From Anthoceros angustus (taxonomy: Eukaryota; Streptophyta; Anthocerotopsida; Anthocerotales; Anthocerotaceae): 64,000 bases of DNA. The first letter of the stretch is position 1, and each line of letters starts with the position of its first letter. A program made the position numbers and the translations under genes. This document shows positions 22,000 through 35,785 of the stretch, in pieces. The notes beneath the pieces are model-generated. The model saw only the letters and a program-made list of their open reading frames with translations. It was not told the DNA's origin and searched no databases. The stretch covers positions 248,001-312,000 of the forward strand of contig VJWM01000178.1 of the NCBI GenBank assembly GCA_010909165.1, written 5' to 3'.

Positions 22000-22981
22000 C
22001 TAGTGTATTGCTAGCTGCTTGTGCTCTGCTCTGCTCTGCTCTGCTGTGTTGGTGTTGGTGTCGGTGTTGGTGGTGGCCAGACTTTCCTCTCTCTCTTTGT
22101 GCACACACTGGGCCAGGCCAGGGCCAGGCCAGGGCCAGGACCAGGGCCAGCGGCGGAGGCAGAGGGTGAGCCGGAGCAGAGGGTGAGCCGGAGCCTGACC
22201 ACCCCGAGCCTGACCTCCTCTTGTTTCCTTCTTCCCAGGCCCCCCCCAGGCAGTGGAGTGTGCCTTCCCCGGGGCCTGGCCTGCCTGGCTTCTTGTGTCT
22301 CGCTCTTCCCCCCCGGAGACGGCCTCGCTCGGCTGTGTGCGCCTGCTGCGCGCTCCGCTCCCCCTCTTTGCCGCCCCGCCATCGCTCCTCCTCCTGTTCC
22401 TGCGCAAGGCAGGCCAGATCGGGCGCCGGCGGCCCTGGCTGTGGCGGCAGGAAGGGGCGGTTGCCTGGGCTGCACTGCACTGCTCTCCTCTCCCTCTCTC
22501 GCTGCTGCTGCTGCTGCTGCTGCTGTGTTTGTTGTGGGGTGAGTGAGTGAGTGAGCGAGTGAGTGAGTTGTGAGGTGTGAGTGTTTGTGCGGATGAGCGC
22601 CCCGGATCTGGGCTGCCCCTGCTGAGTCTGAGTCTGCGTTTGCTAGGATTTGCGCCCATTCTGGGCGGGACAGTTGCCTGGCAGTTGTGGAGTGGAAACT
22701 GGAGAGGTAGAGCGGCTGCCGCATTTCTTGCTCCTCGGTGCCCCGGGCCTGGTTTGGCCTGGCCTGCATTCCTCCGTCCCGGCGTGTGGTGTGGCGTGGT
22801 GTGCTGTCGTCTTGTGTTTCCCCCCCCCGCATTTGGTTTCTGGTTTTGTGCCTTGGCAATGGGAGATCGCGGCTGTGTCTTGGTCTGACCAGCTGCTTTA
22901 GCTTGGCTGGAGGCGTCACAATTGAGGTGGCTGGCTGGCCCGCTCTTAGTCCCACCCCGCTGGGATTGCGTGTTGTAGGCG
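22000..22981 (+). promoter_or_regulatory. CESA upstream region and probable 5' leader with simple repeats
   Basis: The kilobase before the CESA start codon is GC-rich. It holds several short repeats on the plus strand: GCTCT units at about 22025-22044, GGCCAGGCCAGG units at about 22110-22145, nine CTG triplets at about 22502-22526 and GTGA units at about 22540-22568. A TTGTAG acceptor-like site lies three bases before the ATG (22982). A leader intron starting at one of the GGTGAGTGAG sites is therefore plausible, as in many plant CESA genes. The transcription start cannot be fixed from sequence alone. Confidence 0.45.
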
Positions 22982-25900
22982 ATGGAGGCCAATGCAGGCC
23001 TGATTGCAGGCTCGCACAACCGGAATGAGCTCGTCGTCATCCGGCCCGACGGGGAAGGGGTAAGGATTTGCTCTCCCCCTGCTCTTGCCTGTGATTTCCT
23101 TCTGCCGTACTCTCGCCCTCTTTGCTGCTTGCTGTTGTTGCTCTTGCTGTTTCCGGCCGGCGCCTGCCCGCCATTGCTGCCCGGCCTTCTTCCCCCTCCG
23201 CCCGCCACCGGGTAGGGGGACCTCTCAACCGCTTGCTCTCGCTCCCTGCTGCAGCCCAAGCCGCTGAACCACGTCAACGGCCACACCTGCCAAATCTGCG
23301 GCGACGATGTCGGTGTCATGCTGGAGGGCGAGCTCTTCGTGGCATGCAACGAATGTGCATTCCCCGTTTGCCGCCCCTGCTACGAGTACGAGCGCAAGGA
23401 TGGCAACCACGTCTGCCCTCAATGCAAGACCCGGTACAAGCGCCACAAAGGTCGGTTCTACATGCACGCCTTCTCTTCCTCTCCTGCTTCCCTTCCTCCG
23501 TCCCTGCCAGCCTCGTCGGCAGCGAACGGCATCGGCAGATCAAGAGCCGCGGCTCGCTCACCGCGTCCTTCTCTGCGTCTTTGTTTGGGTTTCAGGGAGT
23601 CCCCGGGTGGAGGGCGACGAGGAGGAAGACGACACTGACGACCTGGAGAACGAGTTCAACTTCACGGATGTCGACAAACAGGACAAGCAGCTCTCAGCCG
23701 AGGCAATGCTCCATGGTACCATGCTGCATGGCAGCTACAACGAGAATGACCTGGCGCCTCATCACATGTTGCAGCCCATGCAGCCTCAATTCCCCCTGCT
23801 CACCAACGGACAGATGGTGAGCCTCCTTTTCCGCTTCCTCCTTCCCCTCCTGCTGTCGTGTAGCTTCGGATGTGTGGGATTCTGATGTCTCCGATCCCTC
23901 TGCTGCAGATCACCGGAGATCCTCAGGGCATTCCTCCGGAACATCAGGCAATTGTGGTTCCTCCCATCATGGGAGGCGGGAGCAAGAGAGTTCATCCTCT
24001 GCCGTACATTGATACCAGCCTTCCAAGTAGGGTCTGCTTCGTGCATACTCCTGCTTTGAGGTCTTAGCTACGGTCGTCGAAGTCGTTGTTGTTCTCATCG
24101 TGGCTCACGTTTCGTATCCTCTGTCAGTGACTCAAGCAAGGTCCATGGACCCGTCCAAGGATCTTGCTGCCTACGGCTACGGCAGCGTTGCTTGGAAGGA
24201 CAGGGTTGAGAGCTGGAAACAGAGACAGGAGAAAATGCAGATGATGATGACGGAAGGAACTCAGCCCCCTAAGGGAGGTGACCCTGAAGACGGTGGGCCG
24301 AATGGTCCTGATCTGCCTATGTAAGTCTCCTACTCTGGTGGTTCCCTATCTCGCGTCACCTGATTAACCGGCAGCACTTCATTGCTCACCTGTCGTGGGT
24401 TTGCTGTGCAGCATGGATGAGGCAAGACAGCCCCTGTCGAGGAAGGTGTCCATTGCGTCCAGCAGGATCAATCCTTACCGCATGCTCATTGTCCTCCGGC
24501 TTGTTATTCTCGGCTTCTTTTTCCGATACCGAATCCAGAATCCTGTGAAAGATGCGTTTGCGTTGTGGCTGGTGTCGATTATCTGCGAGATCTGGTTCGC
24601 AGTGTCCTGGATTCTGGATCAGTTCCCAAAGTGGCTGCCCATCAATCGTGAAACTTACCTGGACAGGCTTAGTTTGAGGTGCTGTTACTCTCTTTGACTG
24701 CTTCTGATCCCTTCGTCCTGTTTGTCTTCCTTTCTTGCTGTGGTTGCCATTTCGTCTGACCCTCAGCCTCTTTTCTGCCTCAGGTATGACAGGGAAGGAG
24801 AACCGTCTCAGCTCAGTCCGGTTGATATATACGTCAGTACAGTGGATCCGACGAAAGAGCCTCCTCTGGTTACAGCTAACACAGTGTTGTCTATCCTGGC
24901 TGTGGATTACCCGGTGGACAAGGTGTCGTGCTACGTATCTGACGACGGTGCTGCCATGCTCACTTTTGAAACATTGTCGGAGACCTCAGAGTTTGCAAGG
25001 AAGTGGGTACCTTTCTGCAAGAAGTTCAACATTGAGCCTCGAGCCCCTGAGGTGTACTTCGCCCAGAAAATTGACTACCTCAAGGACAAGGTCCAACCCA
25101 CGTTTGTGAAGGAAAGGCGTGCCATGAAGGTACGCCCTCAAATTTTTCTTCAACCTGTTTCTCAACCCTCGGTAGCAGCTGTCACTGCGGACTGTGATTA
25201 ATGATATAAATTTCTGTGTGTTGCAGAGGGAGTACGAGGAGTTCAAAGTTAGAGTGAATGCCCTGGTTGCTAAAGCTCAAAAGGTTCCTGATGAAGGCTG
25301 GACTATGCAAGACGGTACTCCCTGGCCAGGAAACAATACTCGAGATCACCCCGGAATGATTCAGGTTGGAATGACATTTCGGTGTTGCTCTCCGTTCCGT
25401 TTGGACGTTCCCTGGTTATTATTCTGACGTCGTGTGAACTTGGAAATCTTGCACAGGTCTTCCTTGGTAACAGTGGAGGACTTGACACCGAGGGACATGA
25501 GCTTCCTCGCCTTGTCTACGTGTCTCGAGAGAAACGTCCCGGTTTCAACCACCACAAGAAAGCCGGTGCCATGAATGCTCTGGTATGTGAGTTTACTCTT
25601 TATTGGACTTCGCATTGCGGAATCCATATTTGTGCCCCAGGATTTACTCACTCTTTGAGTTTCTTTGTAGGTTCGTGTGTCAGCAGTTCTTACCAATGCC
25701 CCGTTCCTTCTCAATCTCGATTGTGATCACTACATCAACAACAGCAAGGCCATCCGTGAAGCTATGTGCTTCATGATGGATCCTACTGTGGGGCCAAAAG
25801 TCTGCTATGTCCAGTTTCCGCAGAGGTTTGATGGTATTGATCGGAATGATCGTTATGCCAACCACAACACTGTGTTTTTCGATGTAGGTCATCGGTTTCC

Positions 25901-27662
25901 CACTTTCAACTGTGTTTTGCTCCTGAGATGTACAGTCTGGCGGGTGACTGACAAGTGTGCCTGCGGTTTGCAGATCAATATGAAAGGTTTGGATGGTATC
26001 CAGGGACCAGTGTACGTGGGTACGGGTTGTGTGTTCAAGAGGCAAGCTCTGTATGGTTACGAGCCGGTGTTGAAAGAGAGGAAGACAAGCCAGAGCTGCA
26101 ATTGCTGCGCAACGTTGTGTTGTGGCAATCGCAAGAAGGGCAAGAAGGCCAAGAAGGGGAAGAACGACGTGAAGAAAATGCCCCCCACCCGCAGCGATTC
26201 TACCATTCCCATTTTCAACCTGGAGGATATTGAGGAAGGAATCGAAGGTGGGGCGAAAATGGTCATTCGTCATTTGTTTCACTCATTCTAGTCTTCACCT
26301 ACGGCGTCAGTTTTGTTGAAATCCATGTGTTATGGTTGTTCACAGGCCTTGATGATGAGAAGTCTTCCCTCATGTCAATGAAGAACTTCGAGAAGAGGTT
26401 TGGGCAGTCGCCTGTGCTTGTTGCATCCACCATTCTTCCCCACGGTGGCGTCGCACACACTGCTAGCCCTGGATCTCTGCTGAAGGAAGCTATCCATGTG
26501 ATCAGCTGTGGCTACGAGGATAAGACTGACTGGGGAAAGGAGGTGGGCGATATCTGTCAATCCCTTTCTACTTCTTTCACCTGTCGCTTCTGAATCTCTT
26601 ACCTCAATTCTGGACTCTTTTTGGCAGATTGGCTGGATCTATGGGTCAGTCACAGAGGATATTCTCACTGGTTTCAAGATGCACTGCCGTGGATGGCGTT
26701 CCGTGTATTGCATGCCTCACCGACCGGCCTTCAAGGGTTCTGCCCCCATCAATCTGTCTGATCGTCTGCATCAAGTGCTTCGGTGGGCTTTGGGTTCGGT
26801 GGAGATTTTTCTTAGTCGCCATTGTCCTCTGTGGTACGGGTATGGTGGCCGCCTGAAATGCCTCGAGAGACTTGCCTACATCAACACCACTGTGTATCCG
26901 TGGACGTCCATCCCTCTGGTGGCATACTGTACTCTGCCAGCCGTCTGCCTGTTGACCAACAAGTTTATCATTCCAACAGTACGTGATCGTCTTTACCCTT
27001 GTGATCACAGCCTTCTATTGAGATAAGCTCGTGGTTGTAACATGTCACTGACGGTTACGTGGGTTCCTCTTCTGCAGATCAGCAACTTCGCCAGTCTGTG
27101 GTTTATTCTGCTCTTCATTTCCATCTTTGCCACTGGTATTCTGGAGATGCGATGGAGTGGAGTGGGTATTGAGGAATGGTGGAGGAACGAGCAGTTTTGG
27201 GTTATCGGAGGTGTCTCATCCCATCTGTTTGCCGTCTTCCAAGGTCTGCTGAAGGTCCTGGCTGGTATCGACACCAACTTCACTGTGACATCCAAGGCAA
27301 CTGACGAAGATGGCAACTTTGGTGAACTGTATGCCTTCAAGTGGACTACGCTCCTCATCCCGCCCACCACTCTGCTCATCATCAACCTGGTGGGTGTGGT
27401 GGCTGGTATCTCAGATGCTGTGAACAATGGGTATCAATCCTGGGGTCCCCTGTTCGGAAAGCTCTTCTTCGCTTTCTGGGTGATCGTCCACTTGTATCCT
27501 TTCCTCAAGGGTCTCATGGGACGACAGAACAGGACGCCCACCATCGTCATTGTGTGGTCCATTCTCCTGGCCTCTATTTTCTCTCTCCTCTGGGTGAGAA
27601 TAGATCCCTTCTTGAGCAAGGCAAACGGACCCGACTTGACGCAGTGTGGCATCAACTGCTGA
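22982..27662 (+). CDS. CESA: Cellulose synthase catalytic subunit
   Basis: CESA polymerises UDP-glucose into beta-1,4-glucan within plasma-membrane rosettes. About 13 exons encode roughly 1080 residues. Exon 1 (22982-23060) gives [20 protein letters not shown], the standard CESA start. The next exon encodes the zinc-binding RING-like domain ([38 protein letters not shown]). Then come an acidic variable region and the first membrane segments (24414-24679). Catalytic motifs follow: DDG in [10 protein letters not shown] (about 24940), DCD in [10 protein letters not shown] (about 25715), TED in [11 protein letters not shown] (about 26650) and QVLRW (about 26775). The class-specific region has [10 protein letters not shown] and a lysine-rich run (about 26090-26180). 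The C-terminal membrane segments end in [11 protein letters not shown] with TGA at 27660-27662. All catalytic residues are present. Exon joints follow GT-AG; the joint near 24040-24130 is least certain. Confidence 0.95.
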
Positions 27663-29489
27663 TTTGGCGGACTGAGAGCGTACTATCATTCTATTTAATT
27701 TGTACTTAGAGGCAGGCAGAGGCCTCGAGGAGGATGATTCTTTGATTCAAGGCTTTTGGGGGAGCTATCAACTAAGGCGGGCAGGCTTAGCAACATGTCT
27801 AATTCAGTGATGTGGGTTTGAGGAGCGCGGAGCGCGGGGACTGTGTGAAGAGGCACAGAACAGAGCTTTGTAGGCAATAAGAGGTGTAGTTGATGAGAGG
27901 CAAAGCCAAAGTAGTTGGGCATCCGTGCTGGCCTTTGAATAAGTAGACAACATTGCAGGATCGAACTGTGAGATTGGAGTAGGTCATTGTCGGGTCCTGT
28001 TCTGCGGGGTCTCTGTATTTAATGGCAGGTGGGGCAGCAAAAGGGCACTGTTTTCGCTGCCGTCATGCTGCCGAATGTGGATGCGGGCTCTCGATGTGGA
28101 GGAGGTGAGAACCAGCAGGCTAAAGGAGACGGAGTGAGGTGCAGCAGCGGAAATTTGTTGATTTGGACAGCAACATGGAGCAGGAGACAAGACCAAGGGC
28201 ACGAAGATGGAAGGCCGAACTGCAGAAGGAAGACAAGGGCGTCAAATGTGCATATTTAACTGTTTCCATTTTATTTGACATTTATTTGCTCTCCAATAAG
28301 GTGCTGGGCAATCCGCTGTCTTTTGCTTAGTGTAGACTTGCTCGGCATTCGGGAGCCAAGAACACGAGAGCTTTGGTTAACATCAATTCCATCCTTGCAA
28401 GCAGGAATCCTCAGGTTTTGCGTCTTGTCGAAGTCTGTGTGTTTTTACTGCATGTGCATATTTGGTGCTGCTGTTGCTGCTGCTGCCTGGGTTCGCCTTG
28501 TAAGACGCAGCCACACCGCATCGTCAAAGATGTCCGGAACTGATCATTCAGTCCCGGATTTGCTGCCCTCCCTGCCAAAGCCCTTCCCCTTTCTTGCTTC
28601 TGTCCACCGGCAGAACCACCCAACCCACCCAAGTCCTCCTCCCTGTCTTCCTCCCGTCTCTATCTGGCCTGCAACAGAGCAGTCATCACTGTGGATTCCA
28701 CCAGGACATTCCCGTGTCCAACTAGCTGCAACCGTGTCGGAAATCGGTGCAGAAACAAGCACGACAGGTTGGCACCCAAAGGGCAGGGAAACAGCCTTGT
28801 TGGCAATGGCAAACCCATCGCTTCCGCTCGCCATCACGGAAGTAAGCACAGCATCCGATCGCATCCCCAAGGCGGCATGGATCCCATACGAGCAAAACTC
28901 AAAGAGTAGTGGCAGCAGCTGGCAGCTTGCGCTCCAGAAGGCGATGTGACGTGCGCATGGAATCCGACTGGTAAAATGGCAGATTGTTACAGCCCGAGAA
29001 GCATGGGCGGGTAATACTAGGTGCCGATGGTAGCCTGCGGCCGACTCCATTCCCTGGCTTGTCTGCTGCCTCTGCCTCTGCCTCCGAAACCCGGATGCCG
29101 GTGGCGCTGCCTTTGCCACTGTCTTGCCCTCGTGGATAGGCGGTAGCGATTGTGGATCTTGCGCTGGTGGGCGCTGATAGCCGCAGCGGGCCGGGCCCTG
29201 CCCTTCTTGGAGAGCATCAGTGCTGGCATGGAGCAAGCGGCCGCATGAGCGCGGGGATGAGCGGACTTGCAATCGCCTGTTGCTGCGAGGTGCGCGCAGC
29301 TGAAGCCCAGCGGCCTGGGAACGGGAGCGGCAGGCGCTTGCATCTCGACCCTTCTGCGGCCTTCACACCTTGCGGGTTTAAATTTGCGGGAATTCGCCTC
29401 ACCAGCTGATTGCTCTGCGCGCGTGGAGGCGCGCGGCTCCTGTACAGACCACGGAGAGATTCCTAGCCGCGGCCAAATTCGGGTGGATC
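27663..29489. other. Intergenic between CESA and the DCN1-like gene
   Basis: This contains the CESA 3' region and the promoter side of the DCN1-like gene. A 224-codon plus-strand frame (28275-28949) and a 242-codon minus-strand frame (28544-29272) overlap each other and carry no recognisable domain, so neither is called. The part from about 29030 to 29490 is GC-rich and looks like promoter or leader sequence. Confidence 0.5.
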
Positions 29490-31470
29490 ATGAGGAGGTC
29501 GTCTTCTAGGCGGACCTCCGGGGTTGTTCCCGCCTCCGGTACCACCTCCTCAGGTGAACTCTCCGCTGCCAATTCCTCGCTTTCAGTTCCTGCTGCTCAC
29601 GGGGTCTGGCTTGCATGCTTGGATTTGTGGAGGAACTCTTGCGATCTGTGGCCTCGTTGCAGTGTCGTCAATTTGCGATTCCCTGCATTCCAGGGATTCT
29701 GCTCAATTAGGTTTGAATTTCGGTGCGTGTTAGCGGGACAGTCTGCTGGACCGTGTCCTAGAAGCTGTACGTGTGGGTCCTGGTTGCTAGCCGGCTCCCA
29801 AATCTATTCCTGTCGTGAAGTGGGGCCGAGTTGGCAGATTCTTACATGTTTACCATGTTATCCATGCTCTCCTGTCTTTTACTCTCCTGTCATCGGTTGT
29901 GTAAGCTGCTCTGGTCCTCCTGCGGCTGGTGTTTTGTCTCTAGCCAACCATGCCAGGTCCGGGGCCCGAGGGCATTCAGCTGCAGTCATCGGGTTGATCT
30001 GGAACGACTTCTTGACGGTCGGGAATGTTTCCCCTCATGTTGCCATCTGTCCTTGTTTCGCTCATACTCCTGTTTTCCTGTTTGTGTCTTCAGGGTCAGG
30101 CAGTAAAGCAGCAGCCAAGGAGCAGGAGAAGATTGATGCATTATTCCGTCTGTATGCTGAAAAGAATGACGAAACTTGCATCGGGTGAGCATGTTAGGTC
30201 ACGAGGGCCGTAGTACGTGGTAAATGGTGTCGTTTACCTTGAAGCTATGGGTACTGTTATCTCATAATTGTATCGTATGGCGGGTTCTTATTGTTGACAG
30301 ACCCGACGGGATTGAGGCACTCTGTGAGGACCTTGGTCTTTCACCAACAGATGTTCGGGTCCTCCTGGTAGCTTGGTAAGAACCTCAACAAGCCCAGTGT
30401 TTTCACATGGCATGTGCTCTGTTTTCTTTGGAGCCTGATCCTAGTTGGAACGTGACAGGAAACTGCAGGCAGCAAGGCAAGGGTACTTTACCTTGGTGAG
30501 TAAAGTGGTGTGATTGGCTGAGATTACCAGCCTGTGCAAGGGCTATTGAGGTTGAGTGTGCATTAACTGAATGTTCAGGAAGAATGGCGTCGTGGCTTGA
30601 GAGCAATGCGAGTGGACTCAATTGAAAAACTCAAGAAGGCCCTTCCAGGATTACAGCAGGAGGTCAGAGCTGGACCTACCTTATGCACTTCATGCAATAC
30701 TTGAGGGAACTCTCTTTTGAAGTACCTGCGCAGAGCTGATGACCTCGTTGTCTCCTGATCTGGAAGTGTGGTTGCTAATTTTGACTTGTTTGATGTGCAG
30801 GTGTCAGACCCGTCGGTGTTCAAGGAGTTCTACACTTTTGCATTTCAATACTGCTTGACAGGTAGCCGCAGGGGCATTGTCACATGTGTGCCTTCTGTTC
30901 TCTAGCTTGCAGCTGTTTCTATGTTTGTCTGGCTCGCCATTACTAATTCACCTGGCTATCTATACACTAATCTCTATCTTTTCTTTTCCTGCGACGCTCC
31001 ATAATCCTGGCAGAGCCTCGACAAAAGACACTCGACTTGGAGACTGCCTGCCAAATGCTTGAGCTGGTTATGGGCGGTCGTCCACATTTGGCCTCTTTCG
31101 TCCAGTTTCTCACGGTGACTATGACTCCTCGTAACGCGTCGTTGTGTGATCTTTGCTTACGCCTGATTCTCTGACTTTTTTTCTTGTCAGCTGTACTTAC
31201 TCTTCACATCCAACGTGTGTGTAGCAACAATCCGAGTATAAGGCTGTCAATTTGGACCAGTGGACCGGGTTTCTTCGATTTTGTGAGGAGGTGAGGTGTT
31301 TTTGGCGTGTGTTCACCTTACTTCCGCACTATCCTCTCCACTTATCATCTCTCTTACACCTGTCCGTGTCCTTCACTTTGCAGATAAGACCTGATCTTGG
31401 AAACTACGATGAAGATCAGGCTTGGCCGTTGCTGTTGGACAACTTCGTAGACTGGGCTAGAAGGGCATAA
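29490..31470 (+). CDS. DCN1-like cullin neddylation factor
   Basis: DCN1 proteins act as scaffold E3s that help transfer NEDD8 (RUB1 in plants) from UBC12 to cullins, activating cullin-RING ubiquitin ligases. Eight or nine exons encode about 240 residues. Exon 1 (29490-29553) gives a basic start MRRSSSRRTSG. After a 540-base intron come KIDALFRLYAEKNDETCIGP and DGIEALCEDLGLSPTDVRVL. The potentiating-neddylation (PONY) domain follows: FKEFYTFAFQYCLT, ETACQMLELVMGGRPHLA, LDQWTGFLRFCEE and DEDQAWPLLLDNFVDWAR. It ends with TAA at 31468-31470. The DEDQAWP-type loop and final DxFVxW are hallmarks of the PONY domain. The short basic N-terminus lacks a UBA domain, like the AAR3-type or short DCN1-like members. 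It is convergent with the minus-strand DUF26 gene, whose stop is only about 170 bases away. Confidence 0.9.
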
Positions 31471-31639
31471 CGTAAGCCAGTACTTGTCTGGCAATATGAA
31501 TACTATTAAACACCGTCTGTAATGCGAGACGAATAAAGGTAGAAGAAAGGCGCGATGGGGGGCCGTTTCGGTACACAATTGTTAGACGTGGATACTGCGT
31601 ACATTTTGGCTGTTCTGAAACGTAGGAGAAAAGGGGGAT

Positions 31640-32008
31640 TTATTGTGCTTGCCTGTATGAAATGGCACAACCCGTGCTCACGATCTGGCCTTCCACGGCG
31701 AGTTTACACAGCGCCCTAAGCGAGGCGTTGAGAACAAGCAAGCAGTCCCGGCAGCCTTCCTGGAAGCAGAAGACTTGGGCGTACACTAGACCTTTTACCG
31801 TAGAATAAGGAGAGGCTGATGGCTCGTACCGCCCGTCCACAATCAATTCCAGAAGCGCGTCGGTTAGGAAGTCCGCGTAATTGGAGTTCGCTTTGAAGTT
31901 GTCGATCGAGCAGAAGTGGCTCGATTCTGGTCTCTCCGCCTCCGCTCTGGCCACGGCCAGCGTTAACAGCAGCAGCACCGCACAGCTCCTCTGCGCATCC
32001 CTCTGCAC
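31640..32008 (-). CDS. Secreted single-domain DUF26 (Gnk2-like) protein
   Basis: 122 residues with an N-terminal signal peptide (hydrophobic CAVLLLLTLAVARA). The DUF26 signature C-x8-C-x2-C is nearly kept: a cysteine in VFCFQEGCRDCLLVLNASL precedes the final pair, with partner cysteines in HFCSID and ALCKL. DUF26 proteins are apoplastic; ginkgobilobin-2 binds mannose and is antifungal, and others are receptor ectodomains or plasmodesmal proteins. No transmembrane or kinase part follows, so this is a secreted type. It is arranged tail to tail with the DCN1-like gene. A second, diverged DUF26 gene lies 1.4 kb away on the same strand. Confidence 0.75.
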   Translation of the reverse strand: MQRDAQRSCAVLLLLTLAVARAEAERPESSHFCSIDNFKANSNYADFLTDALLELIVDGRYEPSASPYSTVKGLVYAQVFCFQEGCRDCLLVLNASLRALCKLAVEGQIVSTGCAISYRQAQ

Positions 32009-33401
32009 GTTTACAAAGACATGCTAATACATGAGCGGGCCTAGGCCTGGGGATGCAAATTACAAGATTTGTCTTGTTAAACTCACGCTTGTCATTCTGT
32101 TCAGCTTCGATGTCGAAACCTTGGCTTGTTTGTGCTGAATGTGCGCAGCAGGAAACTGTATGTACCTGTACCGCAGCGGATGGGAGAAGCTGCTATCCAG
32201 AGAGAACTGTGTAAGTGTTGCAGATGCAGGCTGGCTGGAGACGTCTCGCTATTGAAGGAGATGCAATTAAGTTCATGCGTATGGCCTAGCGCCGCGCGCG
32301 GTCTTCGCTAGAAAGAAAGGCGCGCAAGCTTATAGAACATGAAGCCAGCTTCGCTGTTGAAGGAGATGCAATCAAGGTCATGCGTATGGCCTAGCGCGGT
32401 CTTCGCTAGAGGAAAGGAGCGCAAGCTTATAGAACATAAAGCCAGCTTTTCTCCTCTTACATGGAGCTAGCTTTTGTCCACTTTTGGTCTTCAGATACTT
32501 GTTGGTGTTTGTAGACCAACATTTGACAGTCTCGAGCAAATCAAACACGTCATTCGTATCTGTTTGTAAGCGTATATGCGCCGTTCTCTTCCCTAACTTC
32601 TTGGAGGGGCTTGTAGGTGATCCGTATTCAATCGCACTCAACAATGGCAAGAACACGCCATCTTGGCGCCTGCAAATCCGGGTGGATGGAACGCGCGGTA
32701 GTTCCGTAAGGTCACCAGTTGTTCTCGCGGTGTGAATCAGGCTACAGGCCTCGAGATTCACCATTCTCAGCTTTGGGATTCGGAATTTCAGATTGCCAAT
32801 CTGGCTTTTCGGCACATGTCACACCGTGAACTTCTAAGCAAAACTTTGGAAAGGCGAAGCTTTCCTCGAATACCGGAAACAGTACTCTGGAGATCCGTGC
32901 TCAGACTCGCTTGAGAAACTGGAAACTGAGACCATTGTGAAATGCTGGAATGCTCTGCTGCTGATCCTCAGGGCCTGGCAATGCTGTGAAACCGCATTTC
33001 CGGATGTAAATTGTTTCCATCAACAGATTTGTTCATTGACCATGTGGAAGAAAAAAGATTTGAGAAGCAAGCACGAGGGAAATGTGACACAAGGATTTTA
33101 GGAAGCTCAACGATGATGTCATGTTAACACTCGTGTTCTGAAATGAAAAATGCACCGTGAAGAAAGTGCATTTCCGAGATTGTCACAACCGAACCCAATC
33201 GATTGCTGCAATTTAGATTCAATTTATTCTAGTCAATCCATCGATGTTTACATTCAAGTATTGATGCCACTAGTTTTGCTCCGCTACGAAACGCGATCTC
33301 CACTTTACACATGGAGCTCCCTACGCACGAAGAACGGTGGTTGGAGCCAGCGACCGACAAGATTATCTGCAAGCAACAACCGCCGCTTGGGCTGTCATTC
33401 A
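32009..33401. other. Intergenic between the two DUF26 genes, with a 105-base tandem duplication
   Basis: No supportable gene. A direct duplication (32247-32351 and 32352-32451) lies in the presumed promoter region of the downstream minus-strand DUF26 gene. The rest shows short, motif-free open frames only. Confidence 0.5.
32247..32451. repeat. Tandem duplication, two units of about 100-105 bases
   Basis: Both units start CGCTNTTGAAGGAGATGCAA and end GCTTATAGAACATNAAGCCAGCTT. Unit 1 has an extra GCCGCGCGC stretch. It lies about 240 bases upstream of the minus-strand DUF26 start codon at 32008. Confidence 0.85.
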
Positions 33402-33896
33402 TCAAAGAAATATAGAAGCTAGGTTGCAGCTCTCAACAAGAAAAAGATAAAAAGAGAGCATCGGGTTTGTCACATCAGACCTGTTCGTGAATTTGGCAAG
33501 CCGGACACTGCAAGTCGAATCAGAGGCCACCATAATGGCACCCGCAATCCCCTCTCCACAATGACTGTGAAGGTACGAGATAAGATTGATCAAGCAATAT
33601 AAGCATCCCTCTTTTGGCAAAGTGGTGCAGTTGGACTCTCCGTAGGTGGCTGGGTAGAGCGTTTTTGGAGCATAGGTTCTGTAGACAGCCGGGACATTGT
33701 TTGGGGCGTGCTCAAGAATATCGTTGGTTATTTCCAAAAAGTATTCAGCAAAAGGCTCATCATCAACTGTTGGTATCTGCGTCTGCAACACGCAGCTTAT
33801 TTCCGGGCCCCTGCCATCATCGAGGAACTGAGCTGTTGCACCCATCATCGTGCACAAAACGCTTACAAGCAATATCTTCAAGCTTGCAAGCGCCAT
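33402..33896 (-). CDS. Secreted DUF26-like protein, diverged
   Basis: About 164 residues from the ATG at 33896, chosen because it begins a good signal peptide (MALASLKILLVSVLCTMMGA). The frame is also open upstream to 33947. The body contains FAEYFLEITNDILEHAP and a C-x8-C-x2-C core, CTTLPKEGCLYCLINLI, followed by further cysteines (HSHCGEG, STCSVRL). This fits a single DUF26/Gnk2 fold. Sequence similarity to the neighbour at 31640-32008 is low outside the cysteine pattern, so the pair is an old duplication or the genes arrived independently. No membrane anchor or kinase domain follows. Confidence 0.7.
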   Translation of the reverse strand: MALASLKILLVSVLCTMMGATAQFLDDGRGPEISCVLQTQIPTVDDEPFAEYFLEITNDILEHAPNNVPAVYRTYAPKTLYPATYGESNCTTLPKEGCLYCLINLISYLHSHCGEGIAGAIMVASDSTCSVRLAKFTNRSDVTNPMLSFYLFLVESCNLASIFL

Positions 33897-34402
33897 TGCC
33901 CTTGGTGCTCGGAGACCGCAGATACACATACACAAGGTAAGTGCCACTATGCCAGCCCGGTATCTATTTCCCGTTTACATACCCATTTCCCGTTCATATA
34001 TAAGAACGAAACGGATAAGTCTTTAATCCTGTAGCACCCTAGCACCCTTTCCATGGCGGCTACCTACCCTTTCATACGAAGTGGAGGTGTCAACTGTGAT
34101 TCATTTACTCGAGAAAAGGAATCGACCTGAATGTGAGATGGCGTGCACCTGACTACGCCAAGAGACTGTCTTCGAGCGAGGGTCGTGGCCGGGACAGCAG
34201 GCAGGACAAGGGCGACCGCTCGACTGATATCCGAGGACGCCCTCCGGCTGAAAAATACCTGTAGCCTGCGGAGGGCGCACGCAACGGATGTCATCACGAC
34301 CATTTCGCGGAGGCCGTGAAACTTGGGGTGCAAGTTTTTCTCTCCTGTTCACGGAAAAACGAGTGGTGAGGAAGAAGAGGCTAACACACCAACACCTGGA
34401 GG

Positions 34403-35785
<1,383 letters not shown>

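Noticed and set aside
22000-23349. 449-codon open frame on the minus strand over the CESA leader and first exons
   Set aside because: It is antisense to verified CESA exons, consists of low-complexity Ser/Gly/Pro/Arg and CTG-repeat translations, and shows no domain. GC-rich DNA gives long chance frames.
28275-29272. Overlapping 224- and 242-codon frames on opposite strands between CESA and the DCN1-like gene
   Set aside because: They are mutual shadows with no recognisable domain, signal peptide or splice structure.
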